The notes under the pieces are model-generated. The model did no database searches, was not told where the DNA came from, and worked only from the letters and a program-made list of their open reading frames with translations. Shown here piece after piece: positions 35,218 to 48,230 of a DNA stretch of 64,000 bases. Source of the stretch: Prostheceraeus crozeri (taxonomy: Eukaryota; Platyhelminthes; Polycladida; Euryleptidae); NCBI GenBank assembly GCA_907163375.1, contig CAJQUW010006291.1, positions 42,825 to 106,824 of the forward strand, given 5' to 3'. The translations under genes and the position numbers were made by a program. The first letter of the stretch is position 1. The number at the start of each line of letters is the position of its first letter.

Positions 35218-35673
35218 CACTAGGTGACGTGCCACGCTCAATTACGCGTAATTCACGCGTGAACTACGCGTAATTACACATGAACCTAAACATCCGTGGC
35301 TATGCGTGACATTGCTGCAACATCTGTCGGCAGTCCTGCTATAAAGACTTTGCGTCTCATGTGTCTGCATGTATAAGAGGCTAAACAATGTGATAGGACC
35401 TCAATTTCATGCTCAAGGAAGGCAGTACATGTTTGGCGGTTCATCCGTGGCTCAAGCGGCAACGCAGACAACCGTAGACGACGCGGAAACTATAAACGCT
35501 CGCCCGCGTGTATTCATAAATATTTCACATGCTTCGACACCATCAGATCAAGTGATATCTGACTCTTAGTGCAGCGCGTGTGTACGCGCGTAGAAGAACA
35601 GAATGTCTTTAACCACGGATGTTTGCGGTGCTCCGTAATTACGCGTGAATTACGCGTGGTATGTCACCTAGTG
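35218..35673. mobile_element. CACTA-like MITE with subterminal ATTACGCGT repeats
   Basis: The ends are CACTAGGTGACGTGCCACGC and GCGTGGTATGTCACCTAGTG, inverted with three mismatches. Subterminal repeats AATTACGCGTGAATTACGCG are clustered at both ends, and a second inverted block (ACATCCGTGG / CCACGGATGT) lies inside. Only CG is shared by the flanks, so the target duplication is at most 2-3 bp. CACTA ends plus subterminal repeats suggest the EnSpm/CACTA group. The length is 456 bp and it has no transposase. Confidence 0.8.
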
Positions 35674-36692
35674 CGGTATTTTTCTTCTTCAGGCAATTAT
35701 ATACAGACTTTTCCAACCATGCCATTGCTTTTAAGCGATCATTCATGAAAAATAAGCTTATACGACAACTACTTGAAAAGGTACATGTTCCATGCAACAT
35801 GCCATTCACCAAAACCACTTCTCATTACTTGTGACAATTCGAATCATAAGTAGTAATTCACTATCCAGTGTAGGCATCATCCTTAAGATAAATTGAGATT
35901 TGCAATGATGGTTCAGTATTAATAAGGAAACCGATAGTTTATGTAAACTAAAGAACAAGGTGTTATCTAAAGGTCACTACAGAAATAGCCAATGATAACT
36001 ATCATTTCCTATTTCTGTAGTAAAGTTTAAATAGCAGTGGTAACTAACTCTTTATATAAAATCATGAAATTCATGGGTTACCGAAAGCGCAAAATGCAAT
36101 CATCTCAACATCTTGATCAGGTGCATACTCATCAGTCAACCAAGTTTACATACTCAAGTTCATCCAAAACCAAATTCGCTAACTTTGGGAATAGAGAGAT
36201 CCCATCGATGCACCATCAACCTGACTGCAGATATCATTTTCAAATAAGAAGCAACATTGTGTTGCAGGTTTACACAATTACGTCTACAAAAAGCTTTAGG
36301 TGGATCTGTAAGAGATCGTCTACCGGCGAAGCTCTTAGTGATTGGAAATGATGATATACCTACCAAAACCTCTAATCGACTGTTGATGTGCTTACATTGT
36401 CCGTGCAAGGTACTAAGGCCACAGTACAGAAAAAGATAATTGTAAATTATTATTATTTATCAAATTATGTGACAACGGAAAACATTTTTTCGGAAAATGA
36501 AAAAAACATATTTGAAAGTGGAATAATATTTTGTGCTGCTCTTTGCGCCCAAAGCGACCCTCCATTCAAAAAGTCGAATTTGCCACCAGTTTTTGAGAAT
36601 AACGGTGAAAGCAATTTTATAATTCTTCATGGTGATATATAATAAAAAGCAAATTGTGGAAATCTGAATCATGACAATGATCTGCGGTTCAA
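35674..36692. other. no gene; 3' flank of the GPCR
   Basis: Lies downstream of the GPCR gene on the minus strand. Nothing clear is seen; short open frames here are not convincing. Confidence 0.4.
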
Positions 36693-37588
36693 TTAGGCTT
36701 GTGTGATGTGAAACAAGTTCGAAATTGCTCGTCGGGTATTTCTTCCAAGAAACAAAAGTATCAACCAATCAGTAACCGGCCCTAAACATCTTAAAGCACT
36801 GAAAACATATTTTGTCTTCGATGACCCAAAGTAATGACGGTACCTCGCAATAATGCGTCCAATATATTCAGATTGAGATGCTTCTCCAATATCATAAATA
36901 AACAGAGAGATATAATGGAAGTAAGTAATAGAATAGATCACATTTATAAGCACCAATATACAAGAAAGTTTCTTGAATCCCGGTATGGATGTCTGAAATC
37001 TTTGACGTCGACGAACCAATGAATGAATGATAATCGAAGTACTAGTTACCATCAGTAGAAATTGTATAAGAACTATGGGTAAAGAGATTTGATATTCATT
37101 CTTGTAGGATCCGACATGCTTGTAATATTCTACTGTCACATATACAGTCACAGTGATGACATTCACCGCAACTATTACACAAACCATTTGACGGGGAGCG
37201 CAGATCGCCCTGACTTGGAGCGGCTTCTTGATGGCCAAAACTCTCTCGATAGAAATGATGCATTGCATATTCCCTTGCAGGTGACACATCATCTCCATTG
37301 CAGACATCAAACAGCTAGATATTGGATCATACGTCTTTCGACGAAAATGGCTTCGATTATCATTGGCACTGTATACATGCAACCGTATAATTACAGTTGC
37401 TAGTGTACCAATTAGGAAGAGTAGGTCAAATATCAGCAATGTTGAGAGTCCAATGACAGTTGATGTTGGAAGGGATGTCAGTCTTCTTTTACATGCAAGA
37501 GTAACTGCAACGATTATAATTCCAATGACTCCGATGTTTGAGGCGCCGATTAATGTGTACAAAACGTAATTTTTGAATTGATTTGTAT
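36693..37588 (-). CDS. divergent rhodopsin-like (class A) GPCR, main exon
   Basis: A membrane receptor of about 298 residues with seven hydrophobic segments. Counting from the Leu codon at 37562: TM1 ~1-23, TM2 ~36-60 with the conserved Asp (LLIFD, residue 46), TM3 ~83-108 with Cys84 and the ERV form of the DRY motif (106-108), TM4 ~124-143 without the usual Trp, TM5 ~158-180, TM6 ~198-222 without CWxP, TM7 ~254-272 where NPxxY is replaced by VTDWLIL. A short basic C-terminus follows (GRNTRRAISNLF). The frame stays open upstream through DTNQFKNYV to TATATTTTCAG, a good splice acceptor, so a 5' exon with the start and N-terminus is missing. The ligand is unknown. No stops or shifts are seen, so the gene looks functional. 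Confidence 0.82.
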
Positions 37589-37756
37589 CTGAAAATATAA
37601 ATATCAGAATCGGCGATCAACCACTCAATTCAGGAACTAAACTTAGTGAATGCAGATAACAAGCACTTACATTAACTAATTATGGACTTAATTACAAAAT
37701 GAATGCAATCAGATTTTGGCAACTTTTAGGCACAGGATTAACACTCGCTCCACTTT

Positions 37757-38239
37757 AATTCAATTTTCAGCGGTGTGATTTTATGATTGAGTAAAATTCA
37801 TGCTTCATTTCTTGAATCTGAATAGTGATGTGGACCCATTTGCATCTTTCAAAGTTAATTGAAATCATTGTCTTATGTTATTTTGCTCTACCAGTGGCAA
37901 GTTGCTTATAAATGATCACGCTTAAGAAGATTCTCTTGAGGTTGAGCATGAAAGCAATAGTAGGTCATCGAGCTGCCAATTTAACGAACATTACCTCTCC
38001 AAGGCTGTCATGACACGGACGATATGTAAAATAATATTATTTCCTTTTACTTTATATCTATCATGATCAGTCAATTCCGTTGTAATTTCTTCAAAACTGA
38101 TTAAATGCGCATATCTCACATTTGGAAGCAATTCCAACTGTATCTCCCTTGAGTTCATTTAATGAAAATCGAAAGTGTATACACATTGGGGATTTAACAA
38201 ATGCTGAGTTACCACTCTACCTAATATACCTACTCTATG
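37757..38239 (+). mobile_element. hAT-E MITE, copy 3, left-truncated
   Basis: Matches the right 480 bp of 34053-34903 and ends in TACTCTATG. The left end is missing. It lies just upstream of the GPCR exon, possibly within its first intron. Confidence 0.85.
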
Positions 38240-38910
38240 GTTTGAATTATATGTGATCTCATCGTATACAGTGATGTAATCTCAGAGCGATTGATAATCA
38301 TCATTTTATTAACCACCTTGACCAGATCTTCCGATTAGTGTATGGTTTGTTGTCCTTTTCCATTTCAAATAGTGATCTAATAGAAATTTGTCAAAAATTG
38401 GAGGTTTTTGACCTTTGACCTTCACGTCTGCCCGGGGATGACCTTAGAAGTAAGACTGATGCTGCTTTCAATGTCTTTGTTGATCCTCTTTCAATGTCTA
38501 TTTGATTGGTGCAATAGTTTGGGAGACCAGTAAGTGGGGGTCGAAATTCGCCCCTCCCAATTAAGCCCCTGCAGGTTTAGCTATAGTTCTCATACGATGA
38601 TGAAAATCATCCCAGCAGCCATTTGCAATAGAATATAATGCTTACTAATTCAAAGTATTAATTGATAATTCCTAATAAGGACTGATGGCGTTCTCAAATC
38701 CGTAAGTGTACAATTGCAATGCTACTGTAAGCATTAGATTAATCAGTTCTTAAAAGAACTCAATGGAGCTTTCTCGTGGCAAAGAATTAAAATTGATCAG
38801 CTTTAAGACTTGCAACACTACTGATTTTTACTGTTAATATACTAAAACCATGGATCCCAAACACTGCCGCATACATGTTCAAAACAGACATCTAATATGC
38901 TGTACCGACT
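38240..38910. other. no gene seen
   Basis: AT-rich sequence with no recognised motif; may be GPCR intron or upstream region. Confidence 0.4.
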
Positions 38911-39970
38911 CAGGGATTGCACCGGGTCAAGATCCGGATCCGGGAACCGGCGGGTCCGGTTGCAAATATCCGGATACAGCGAAGAACGTTTATGATAAGA
39001 TGTTAATGGTCATTAATGCTGTGGAAAATCCTATTAAACAGTAGAAGTTATAAAAGATATAGAACCTCAAACTCGTTTTTCTCGTTACTCACTTAGAGTT
39101 GGGAGTCGCAGCGAAGAATGCGAAAATAAATCTTAATAGAAATGTTTTATCCAGGAATGTCTGTAGCTCAGTATTGAATGACGATCTATTAATGCACAAA
39201 AAAGATGAAGCTTTTTCATGCTTCGTTCATTCTAATCGTCATGTTACCGCTGTAGACTTGTAACCACTGCACCCGCTTTACTATTCCACACCATGGAATA
39301 ATGAACATCCATGAACTCCCAAGTTAACAACATAAAGAAATATCCATTGTGCTTCTCCAGACATACGGTATTGATCCAACTGCCTTATACTTACAATGAA
39401 CAACAGCTGTAATTATTAATAAGTCTAATAGTTGGATATGAGCATATTAGTTAAATATTAATATTAGTTAACAAATAAAAGCAGGATTGCTGTCTTTCCT
39501 TTACTTTAATTAAATACATTTGTTTATCGTTATTGAAATTGTTTTTTGATTGACAATCATGGCAAATATAGGCCTAAACTTAATTATTTCAGAAATTCAG
39601 TTTCAGTTATCATGTACTAAGAAAGAGTACACATTTCTCTAAGCTCGGTCTCAACTGTAATACCGATATTTTAGATACTTATAATCATCTATTGATACTT
39701 AGCAATGACAATTTGTAAAATAGATTGCAACAACTGATAGCCAGAATGACAACTGAAGTTGGCGATAGCAAAATTCTAGGATTTCAAGATCACTTTATTA
39801 GTATGCTTTTATGTATTATGAAACGCATAGGCTAATTTAAACTTAATCTCAAAAACCAGGCTATTCAATGTTTCATGATAAAGAAAACGAATTACATGCA
39901 GTTTAATCACTTTTGATAATAGGATCCGGGATCCGGGTGCTTGCAAAAACCCGGGTATTTGCAATCCCTG
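38911..39970. mobile_element. hAT-type element (family hAT-B), 1060 bp
   Basis: The ends are CAGGGATTGCACCGGG and CCCGGGTATTTGCAATCCCTG in part (GCAATCCCTG exact). Subterminal GATCCGG palindromes lie at both ends. It is flanked by a perfect 8-bp duplication TACCGACT (38903-38910 and 39971-39978). The interior is AT-rich with no transposase motif seen. Confidence 0.93.
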
Positions 39971-39978
39971 TACCGACT

Positions 39979-40400
39979 ACAGATGCTGGTCACCATAGGA
40001 TATGGATAATATGCACAATAGGACAATAGCCACCATTTGAAATTAAAAATGGACATTACAAAACAACAAGAGACCGATGGATAAAAATTGGAAAAGTGGA
40101 GGTAAAACATAGGAATACAATGATATTACTACACCGATTAGGAGTGAACTAATGCTACACTATATCTGACACTACACATGGTGGATAATGGTAATTGTGG
40201 ATAAGTGGAAAGTGGATGACGGGGCAAACAATAGAACTACAATGACACTCTACTACACCGAATGCAATGAAACTATACACACTATACCTAAGACTACACA
40301 TGGAAAATACTATTTCTTCGCTTAAATTAGTTATTGTCAGTTTATTAATTCGTCTATAATACTTCATGGAATCCAAAATTTCTTCATTTGTTCTTCATTT
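39979..40400. repeat. diverged ~115-bp tandem duplication, possible LINE 3' tail
   Basis: Two tandem units share ACTACACCGA and GACTACACATGG-like blocks (end points about 40190 and 40310). Similar GGAAAGTGGA-type sequence follows the minus-strand LINE at 46560-46740, so this may be the 3' untranslated tail of the same LINE family. The hAT-B element sits beside it. Confidence 0.45.
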
Positions 40401-43378
40401 GAATTACAATACATCGATCACTACTTCAGCTACCGATTAAGGGATATAAAACGTAATACTGCAGTTCGTCAGTCATCAGCAGGTACTCGTCTAGTTGTGT
40501 TTCGACCCCTAACCTGAAAACTCAAACCCAGATGAGCGGGGTCCCACACATAGTGGCTGACAAAATACTGAATAGGTAATGAAGGATATGTCTTGAAAGA
40601 TATGTCACAAAGATAAATCAGACATCATTCAATTGTTGCGATTCCCACATGTAGACCCATCCTGTCATTAAATTCTTCCCATCAATAAATACAGCATGCT
40701 TTTGCGATCCTCACATGTAAACAAATCCTGTACATCAATCTGTGCCTTTTCGATTCCCACCAGTAAACAGATCCTGTTCATCCTCGAATCCCATAAACAT
40801 GTAATTGTAGTGTGATAAATATACAATCCGCCTTTACACAAACTTCGCCTCATTCGAGACTCAACAATAGGAGCTCTCTCATCTTCCGTAAGCCACGCTA
40901 AGCGCTCTCTCTGTATTCACTCTTCACCGCCCCTCCCCCCGCTCGTGAGAAGTCGTGGGATGTCATAATCAAAACTGAGAAAATCTTCATCGACAAAACC
41001 TGAAAACAATTGAAAACAATTTGGGGACAGATGCTTCGTAAAATACGAACACAATGTGTAAGAGCTCAATATTAGTAATGACCTAATGAAACGCCTAACG
41101 ATTTGTGAATAGCTAGTTGAGGAATCCCATGTGGCATTTTCATTGTCTGCTTAATTTTCAAATTAACAAATGCAGTCATACATTTCAAGATTGGGTTAGG
41201 AGTGTTGTTCTTGGGCAAATCCAAGACCAATATTCAATCTAGGCCAGGGTGGACCCCAAGATTCAAGACTAAAGAAAATCTAGGGTACATCCCAAGACAA
41301 GACCGAACAGTGGCCGACTTTATAGGAGAAATGCACCTTCTTACAACAGCTGAAATTGAAAAAATTAGAATGCTGAACTTTCACTCATGCCCTGCATTTT
41401 GTACAAAGAAGTAATCGTACAATAACTGACCTAACACGTTTAAAAGCAATGCAGTTGACTACAAGAGCATACGGGTATGTATGCTTGCTGTACGCATAAT
41501 TGTTGCGTCTATTTTTCGTGTCTTTTTGTATTTGTTTATATACATTTTATATAACGTGTTATTTATGTTTGTTTTTCTTCATAAAGCTTTATTACAAGTG
41601 CGGATATTCTATTTGCTACAAAGTCGAAGCAATATAAGAATCCTTTGATAATAATCCGAGTGGAGCGTGCTATGACATAACATGAAGACCCGCGGATCCT
41701 GTATCTATAACATACCTAAATAAAGTAAAAATAGTTCTGCAATCTATTGTAGTTCTAGGGCAAGTTGATTCCATTTCACAAAGTGTTCTATATGCACCTG
41801 CGTACATTAAGTAGCTTCTAGAAACATACTAACATGCTGCATAATACCTACTGCATGATTATGCTGACTTAACGAAATACTGCATGTAATAAAACTAGTA
41901 ATGGCATGCTGATAGTAAAGTATACACAGTTATTGCATATGGTAAATGGTATTTGATGGATTTGTACGTAAACCAAATTTGGATTTAGATATTTTGTACA
42001 TGCATGTACGCAAGAATGTAAGAAGAGCGCCACACCTTTGCTTTCGGGTGCATCGAATATATGCGCATGTTTTGTATACAGTGATTAATTGATCCGCAAC
42101 TAACAATGAAAATGACCAAGAGTCGCTTTTGTAAATAATGTAATAAAGAAAATGTACTCGATCGACCCATAACTTTCGAATTACGGCTCGAACATTTGCC
42201 TCACGGAACAGATAGATATGAAGCCTGTTATGTTCAAATTTTCCATCCTGGATATATTTAATCTTGGGCCAGCACCCAAGATTGCCAAAGACCCAAGATC
42301 CAGCATTATGCATGCAGATAGCAAGCAAGGAAAGCAATTCGCCTCAGTTGGTCGTCAACATGTTGAAATTTGAAAATTATTATAGACTTAATTGGGTAGC
42401 TGCGTAATATATGCTTGCACGCCTTCGCACAACGTATATTTAATACTTGATTGAATAAAATTATCATTAAAGTGTTCCGTTCTCAAAGTATGTCTCTATT
42501 CACTGCTTACGAAGCAATTATTAATCAAGAAATATATAGGGGTTGACAACAGAAATTGCGCATTCTTAGACGATTGCCATTCATCGTTTTTATCAAATAT
42601 CCTGACAACTATCAAGACAAATAATCGCCATTCCATATGTAAATGATTTCTGATGTCACTTCCATTCATTGCGTGTTTATGTGACATTATTGAAATTCAA
42701 AGATTTATCATTATCATTGAGTGGATGTTTATTTTGTTTTGTGGTTGTTTCGATGAAGACAGTAAATATTCCATGTCAGTGAGTATGAAATTAGGCATCT
42801 TAATGCATCAGTTGACATCTTTTCGAGATTACTTATCTGAATTTGGAATTCACGCACTGGTAGCATGATGTGCATTTCATCATCAGAACTCCTTCTAAAA
42901 ATGGCTAGGCTACTATTTATTTTATCCAACTGTCGCGAAGTGTCATTAAATTCATTCAGTTGATATCATTTATTTCATTCTATTTCACAGTTACCGGAAA
43001 ACATGCTACTGTAAATTTAACAACTAGACTCAATTTGAGCGAGGTATTAAGGATCTGGTAATAGTAGGCGTATATATTTCATCAAAATGAAAATCATGCA
43101 GATACACCATATGATTGTCACAAAGTCAAAAAAGATAGTGAAAAAAAAGTAAAAGTAGAAATAGTAATGCAGGAAGTAACGAGAGTCTCAATCAAGCACA
43201 ATACCATCTGCCATGACACAGAACCACGGAAAGAAAGAGTGGTAGCTAGCTAAATAAGTTTACTAGCTACTAGCTTACTAGCTTGCTCTCTAGTATGCAC
43301 ACTGACCGCCAATCTGCGTCATTTATATAATCAGTTATTCTCATTTGTCATTCGATAAATTTTCCTTCATTCAACAGA
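40401..43378. other. no gene seen; clustered CTTGGG motifs
   Basis: CTTGGG/CCCAAG motifs cluster at about 41207-41310 and 42250-42300 on facing sides and might be eroded ends of a transposon of about 1.1 kb, but I could not align them well. Nothing else is recognised. Confidence 0.4.
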
Positions 43379-43680
43379 GAACTCCAAGACCTTATTTTGC
43401 TCGGGAGTTCCTGAAGACCCTACCCTCTGATTTTCATGTTTCTAGGATTCAATTGCTTTGCAAAAATTGCAGCACAGTACAGTTGGCCCGCTCCAATGGT
43501 GGTATCTGTTTTCATCAAAAAGTTAATATTTTGAGTGTCTGTTGGAAATTGATGTTACATGACTTAAATGAACGATACGTTTTATTCAGTTATCATATGA
43601 AGACGTTTCAAGATAGCGTTGAGAATATGGATAGAAAAATACATAAAAAATCGCGCCGGTTAATTCAGCGTTGCACCTGA
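43379..43680 (+). CDS. possible exon of unknown gene
   Basis: A pyrimidine-rich acceptor (TTTTCCTTCATTCAACAG) precedes an open frame of about 100 codons beginning RTPRPYFAREFLKTLPSDFH and containing CKNCSTVQLARSNGGIC. The residue mix looks protein-like with two Cys pairs, but there is no donor site, no partner exon and no family match by eye. It could equally be chance. Confidence 0.25.
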
Positions 43681-45974
43681 AAGAGATTGACTTCAAAAAA
43701 ATCGTTCATGATTGACATTTGAAAAAGAATGCATAGTCAGAGTTTTATTCTAGACTCGGAGTTGGGTACGGAAAGTGTTTTCCAACCCTGATCGACACGC
43801 GTTGGTATCACGACCTAAAATGACGACTTCCAGTAGTTAACAATGTCTAGAAAGCTCACAGCTATCTTGTTGTGAAAGTTTCACTGAGAAAAGCTTCCTG
43901 GTTAATTTACACGATAGTTCTTGTTCTACAACTTTCTCATGACGATTTATATGACAACTTACAATTATAATGCTTTGAGAAGTTAGGATAAACCATGAAA
44001 TAGCCTACAGTTGCTATTTTGAATTCTGTAATACGCTGCAGTGCGATTCTGCCCATCAGCTAACGTCATGCATTCTTCGCAGTACATTGATTATGATAAG
44101 CATCGCTAAATAAGTGCTGCTCAGCAAGGATTTTGAAACGCGGCCTCTCCAGGGCCTGTCACGGGGTCCGGTTCCAATTCTGGTCTTCCCTGCACAATTC
44201 AATCTAATTTTCCTTTTGTACTCACAAATGCTTTCTAGTGCATTCAATCAACTTTGCATCGCAAATAGCAGTCATCAAAAATAAAGCCATATAGGAAATA
44301 TTGCTGGAAAATTTGTGACAGTTGAAAAACTTGTGTTTGTCTTATAAGATTGCATGCATTGTTTGGTAAAATAAAATTTTTGAAATCAATTGGTGATTCT
44401 AAGTTCAATGCCATGCATAGTGCGATGATGGTTGAGTCAGAGCAATTGAATTTCACTTTTAGAAAGTTCGCACACCAAACTATGTTGAACAGTTAATTTC
44501 ATGAAACTTGAAGCTGTACGAGAAGCTATGAAGGGACTCAATCATCGCCCACCCCTACCCCCTACTCTATGTGCTTCATAACGTGGTATGGATCATGGTT
44601 GGATGGGTTCCCCAGGGGTGGGAAATATTGGGAAATGCTGCCCTGGTGCAAACTATAAAAAAAATGGGAAAACTGCTACATGTGTATTTAAGACAAATGG
44701 AATGAAATTCAGTACGAGTAGAACTACATGTACTGTATACCGGTATACATCAGGTATAATTGTCACGTTTGGAACCGGCCGCAAATTTTGAAGACCGGAC
44801 ACTCAATCTAATTAGACCCATGTTGACCGTTGACGACATTCAATCAAGAATAAATTGCTTAGTCAATCACTACAACATTAGGAGCATGTAAATGTAACAT
44901 AATTTGAGAATATCTACAGCATGCTTTGTATACGCGTTCTGTTCTTATTTCAAACTGCTCCTTAAACAATTAGAAAATGACTACCGGCAACTTATACATC
45001 TAGTTAAAACCCTACTTTATGCATGATGTAGTTTCCGGATTTCTATATTCTAGCTTGAGAGAATTTTGGAAGCATGTACGTGTTCCTCAGCCTATCTATT
45101 GTAACATAATTCCAGATCTTGAATAATTTCACTACATGGAAGTACAAGGACACTCACTGCAATGAAAAATTGATGACAAGTTGCGCGAGCTCATTGTTCC
45201 AGACTCCTATACGTCAGCTTGCGGTCATCAATATAAACTCAAAAGATATGAATTTGAACTAAAGTGGAGAGAGTTCCCAATTGACGTCGCAAAATCAAGA
45301 ATTTCCTCACAAGTGAAGTAGTGAATCTCATTTCACTCTAAATCAAGTCGCTGACAAAACAGTTCGTAACACCAGCACTAAAATTGTTCAACATAGAGGA
45401 ACTTTTATGATTAGAAATACTTTTCTTATATTGGAAGTAAGAATTGTTGACCGCTTGAAGCTTTCTCGTGGAGGCGGAATATAGATATACGCCAATATTA
45501 GTATTGTATCAATGTCATGATTACATCAATGCCCGTTTCGGTGATTAGTTTGATTATCTGTTTTCAATTTGTTTGCGTTCGATTGACTTTAAAAATGTAG
45601 CTAACATCATTACAAATTTTAAAGACGATCTACAACTTATTATATTAGTAGATAAATCATTACGCGTATTGCTGCTTATCGAACAAAACATGCTATCAAA
45701 GTGCAAATAATCGCATTGTAATTGGCATCTCTCGCTTATCCGCAGTAGCGGTGGCCTACCAGTCATGTATTTCACATATGTGGAAATTGAACAATGTCTA
45801 ATGGCACAAAGTTGACCAAACAATGTTGACGATCAAAGCGGTGCAGAGACGCCAGTCATCGTACCATGCCCGACTTCTCTGAACGCCGTCGTTCCCATCT
45901 GCTCTGGTAAAAGCTGGCTTTTCCCACATAATAGTCAACCCTGGTATGGATAGAGATACCGAATGAACAAAAAT
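43681..45974. other. no gene seen
   Basis: AT-rich. CAGGGGTGGGAAAT at 44613 resembles a hAT left end and GGAACCGGCCGC lies near 44770, but no right end or target duplication was found. Confidence 0.4.
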
Positions 45975-46005
45975 TTAACGTTTGAGGTTAAAATGCAAAT
46001 TAAAC

Positions 46006-46158
46006 TCACGATTCCAACTCCGAAAACGGCTGTCAATATTCACACCTTCATTATTCGACATGTCTAAATGCCATAAGTCCGAATCACCGTCGCTTGCGTT
46101 TTTCCAACTCAGGATATCCGAAATATTGTAATTGATTCCTCCATTTTCCAGCATCACG
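46006..46158 (-). CDS. possible exon of unknown gene
   Basis: On the minus strand, an open frame runs VMLENGGINYNISDILSWKN, then acidic DGDSDLWHLDMSNNEG, to FRSWN at a donor-like site (GGAATC then GTGAGT). An in-frame TAA lies just before GTATCCGTGATG. It could be a short exon using an acceptor near there, or a chance frame. The soluble, acidic, N-glycosylation-rich sequence (NIS, NAS) would suit an extracellular domain, but this is inference. Confidence 0.25.
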
Positions 46159-46745
46159 GATACTTACAAGAAATCGACTGCAGAATGATGAACACGTGAG
46201 GGATCAGAGATTGTTGAAAAAATTGATTCATGTTGCACTAATGTCTCATTGGCAAAATAACGACAGACAGGTCATATGGTGTCCTCGATAACGGCCACTA
46301 ATAGCTCGCTTGGAAAGTGATTTATGAAAATGTTAATGGTTTTGATGGTTAACATGTTTCAATGTTCAGCACACGCAAAGTACATTTGATGAAGTTCACG
46401 TATATCATCTAAATATCAACATTAATTAATAAATGAATGTATGTTTTCAAATGTTTTAGATGATGCATATGGAAAGAAACAAAAAAATATTTAATTTCAT
46501 GTGGTCGTGATGTGAAACCAGTGATAACCGATAGGTTCAAATGAAGTTTTCAACTCCATGTGTAGTCTCGGTTTCAGCATGTACCAATAGTTCAATGATT
46601 TGCACTTTAGTATAACTGAGCGCCATTGCAGTTCCATTTAGTCTCCACTTTTACATTGTACACTTTCCAACTTCCATCAGTTTCATGTTGTGTTACAATA
46701 TCCATTTCCGTTTAGTTAACGTTTGATCTATTCCATTATCCATAT

Positions 46746-48230
46746 TTATTCCATATTATATTTTAGTTGCTCATCTATTTCCATTATCCTGTGACAGTTA
46801 TGAGTGCCTTGTTTTGTATTGCTAGGAGTTTGTATGTGAGATGATTTGTTACCAAACTGTGCATTCCAGGATGTGTGATGGCCTTGTAGGTAGCCACGAT
46901 GGTCTCTTGCTGTTGCCACCAATTGGTGGAAATGAGACATGAAAGGACCTGTCTTGCTTTTTCGCAAATGCTGCTCACGTGTGTTGTGATTGCGGCCGGA
47001 GGGAGGCCTCTAGGTGAGTTGGTATTTCGTGTGGTGTAATCGGGTGTGGCCAGGAGGTCACCAATGTCACCACAGAATTAGATTCATCTGCACGCGCTTC
47101 GGTTTCCTAGAAAGGAAGAGTTATATGTAGCCTTAATATCGAAATGGCACATCACAGAATTAGACAACTTGCTCCTTCTCGAATGAATAATTGGTGTATC
47201 GTTTGCTATTGGAAATGGCAAACAATAAGCTGTCAGCAGAGGACACCAAAGCCACTGAGAGATGGGTGCGTGCTGTGATATCACTTCGCACACACCAAAA
47301 CACACATCGCTTTCTTGGTTAGCATTCGATTCAGTGTATGCAATATACAGTGAGAAATGCCGAGTAGAGGATGTGAAAACATCAAGTGAACTAATTTTCG
47401 TACGCCTGCTACTTTCTTTAATAATGATCGGAAGGGCCAACATTATGGAGAAAACTTGTGCGCAATGATCTGAATTCTTCGAATCTGAAGGAATTTTGGC
47501 AATCGAAGCACTTTGCTGGAACTCACATTGATCCGCAAGCGACGCACGACTTTTTTTCCTATCTCTGTAGGGTATTAGGAATTTCTTTTTGCCCACTTAA
47601 TAAGTTCCTCGATGTGCCGTCAGTTTCGTATTAATCACACTTCTAGCAAACCGAAGCAGATAAACAAAATATTTAATTCTATGATGTCATCTCTACTTTT
47701 GTTGAATGTTAGGAACAGTGTTGGTGAGTGTGCCTTTGCACTGGTGGGTGTGCGATAGTTGAGAAAGTAGTTGATTTCTTGGGTGAATGTGGCTATCTAT
47801 GAAGGAAAGTACGAGCTTGTGATGAGGAATTGCTTGCTTTGTGCGAGGTGCATTTTGAAGTTTTGCTGTTTTGTGTTCTTGATGCGCTTGGATGGTGGAA
47901 ATTGTTCGTCTTTTGTCTTGGGTGCGATGTCGTTTGCTTCGAAGATTGCTTGTGATGTTGCCTTTCTAATAAAAAGAATGAGTCGCGTGACTTCTGAAAT
48001 ATCTCGATGACTTTTAGTTGTGTGTAATGGTAACTTTTCGTCTGTTTTTGGTACAAGTCCAGTCAGTGGTACTGGAAGGTGAAGCCACTGGTTGCTTGTG
48101 AAGTTGCACCGACTACAGGCTTGTCTTTCTACGATTGATTTGATGCATGGGATGCAGATGCAAGTGAGGGTTGGACTGCGGTTGCGCTGAATGTATCTCA
48201 TCAAGGATGTAGAGAACCAGCCAGCGGCCG
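46746..48230 (-). mobile_element. Jockey/CR1-type LINE fragments, interrupted by hAT-D
   Basis: Near the 3' end, VSSICEKARQVLSCL, then WWQQQETIVATYKAITHPGM and LLAIQNKALITVTG match the C-terminal RT region of Jockey-like LINEs (kARqR, YKAiiRPvleY, LQtIQNkALRtvtG). Upstream on the same strand (47797-48204) a Cys-rich stretch, CICIPCIKSIVERQACSRCN, looks like the zinc-finger region such LINEs carry before their endonuclease. The endonuclease and RT palm are missing, so this is an internally deleted relic. The hAT-D copy at 47071-47683 inserted later. Confidence 0.72.
47071..47683 (+). mobile_element. hAT-D MITE inserted in a LINE
   Basis: It runs from CACAGAATTA to TTAATTCTATG, 613 bp, very similar to 3357-3960. 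The flanks read ATGTCACC (overlapping the first base) and ATGTCATC, an 8-bp duplication with one mismatch. It interrupts the Jockey-like LINE relic and is therefore younger. Confidence 0.9.

Noticed and set aside
41207-42300. Transposon bounded by CTTGGG clusters
   Set aside because: The clusters do not align as clean inverted termini.
44056-44247. GGTTCCAATTC near 44170 as a tRNA B box
   Set aside because: No A box or cloverleaf could be built around it.
44613-44830. hAT element starting CAGGGGTGGGAAAT
   Set aside because: No inverted right end or target duplication found.
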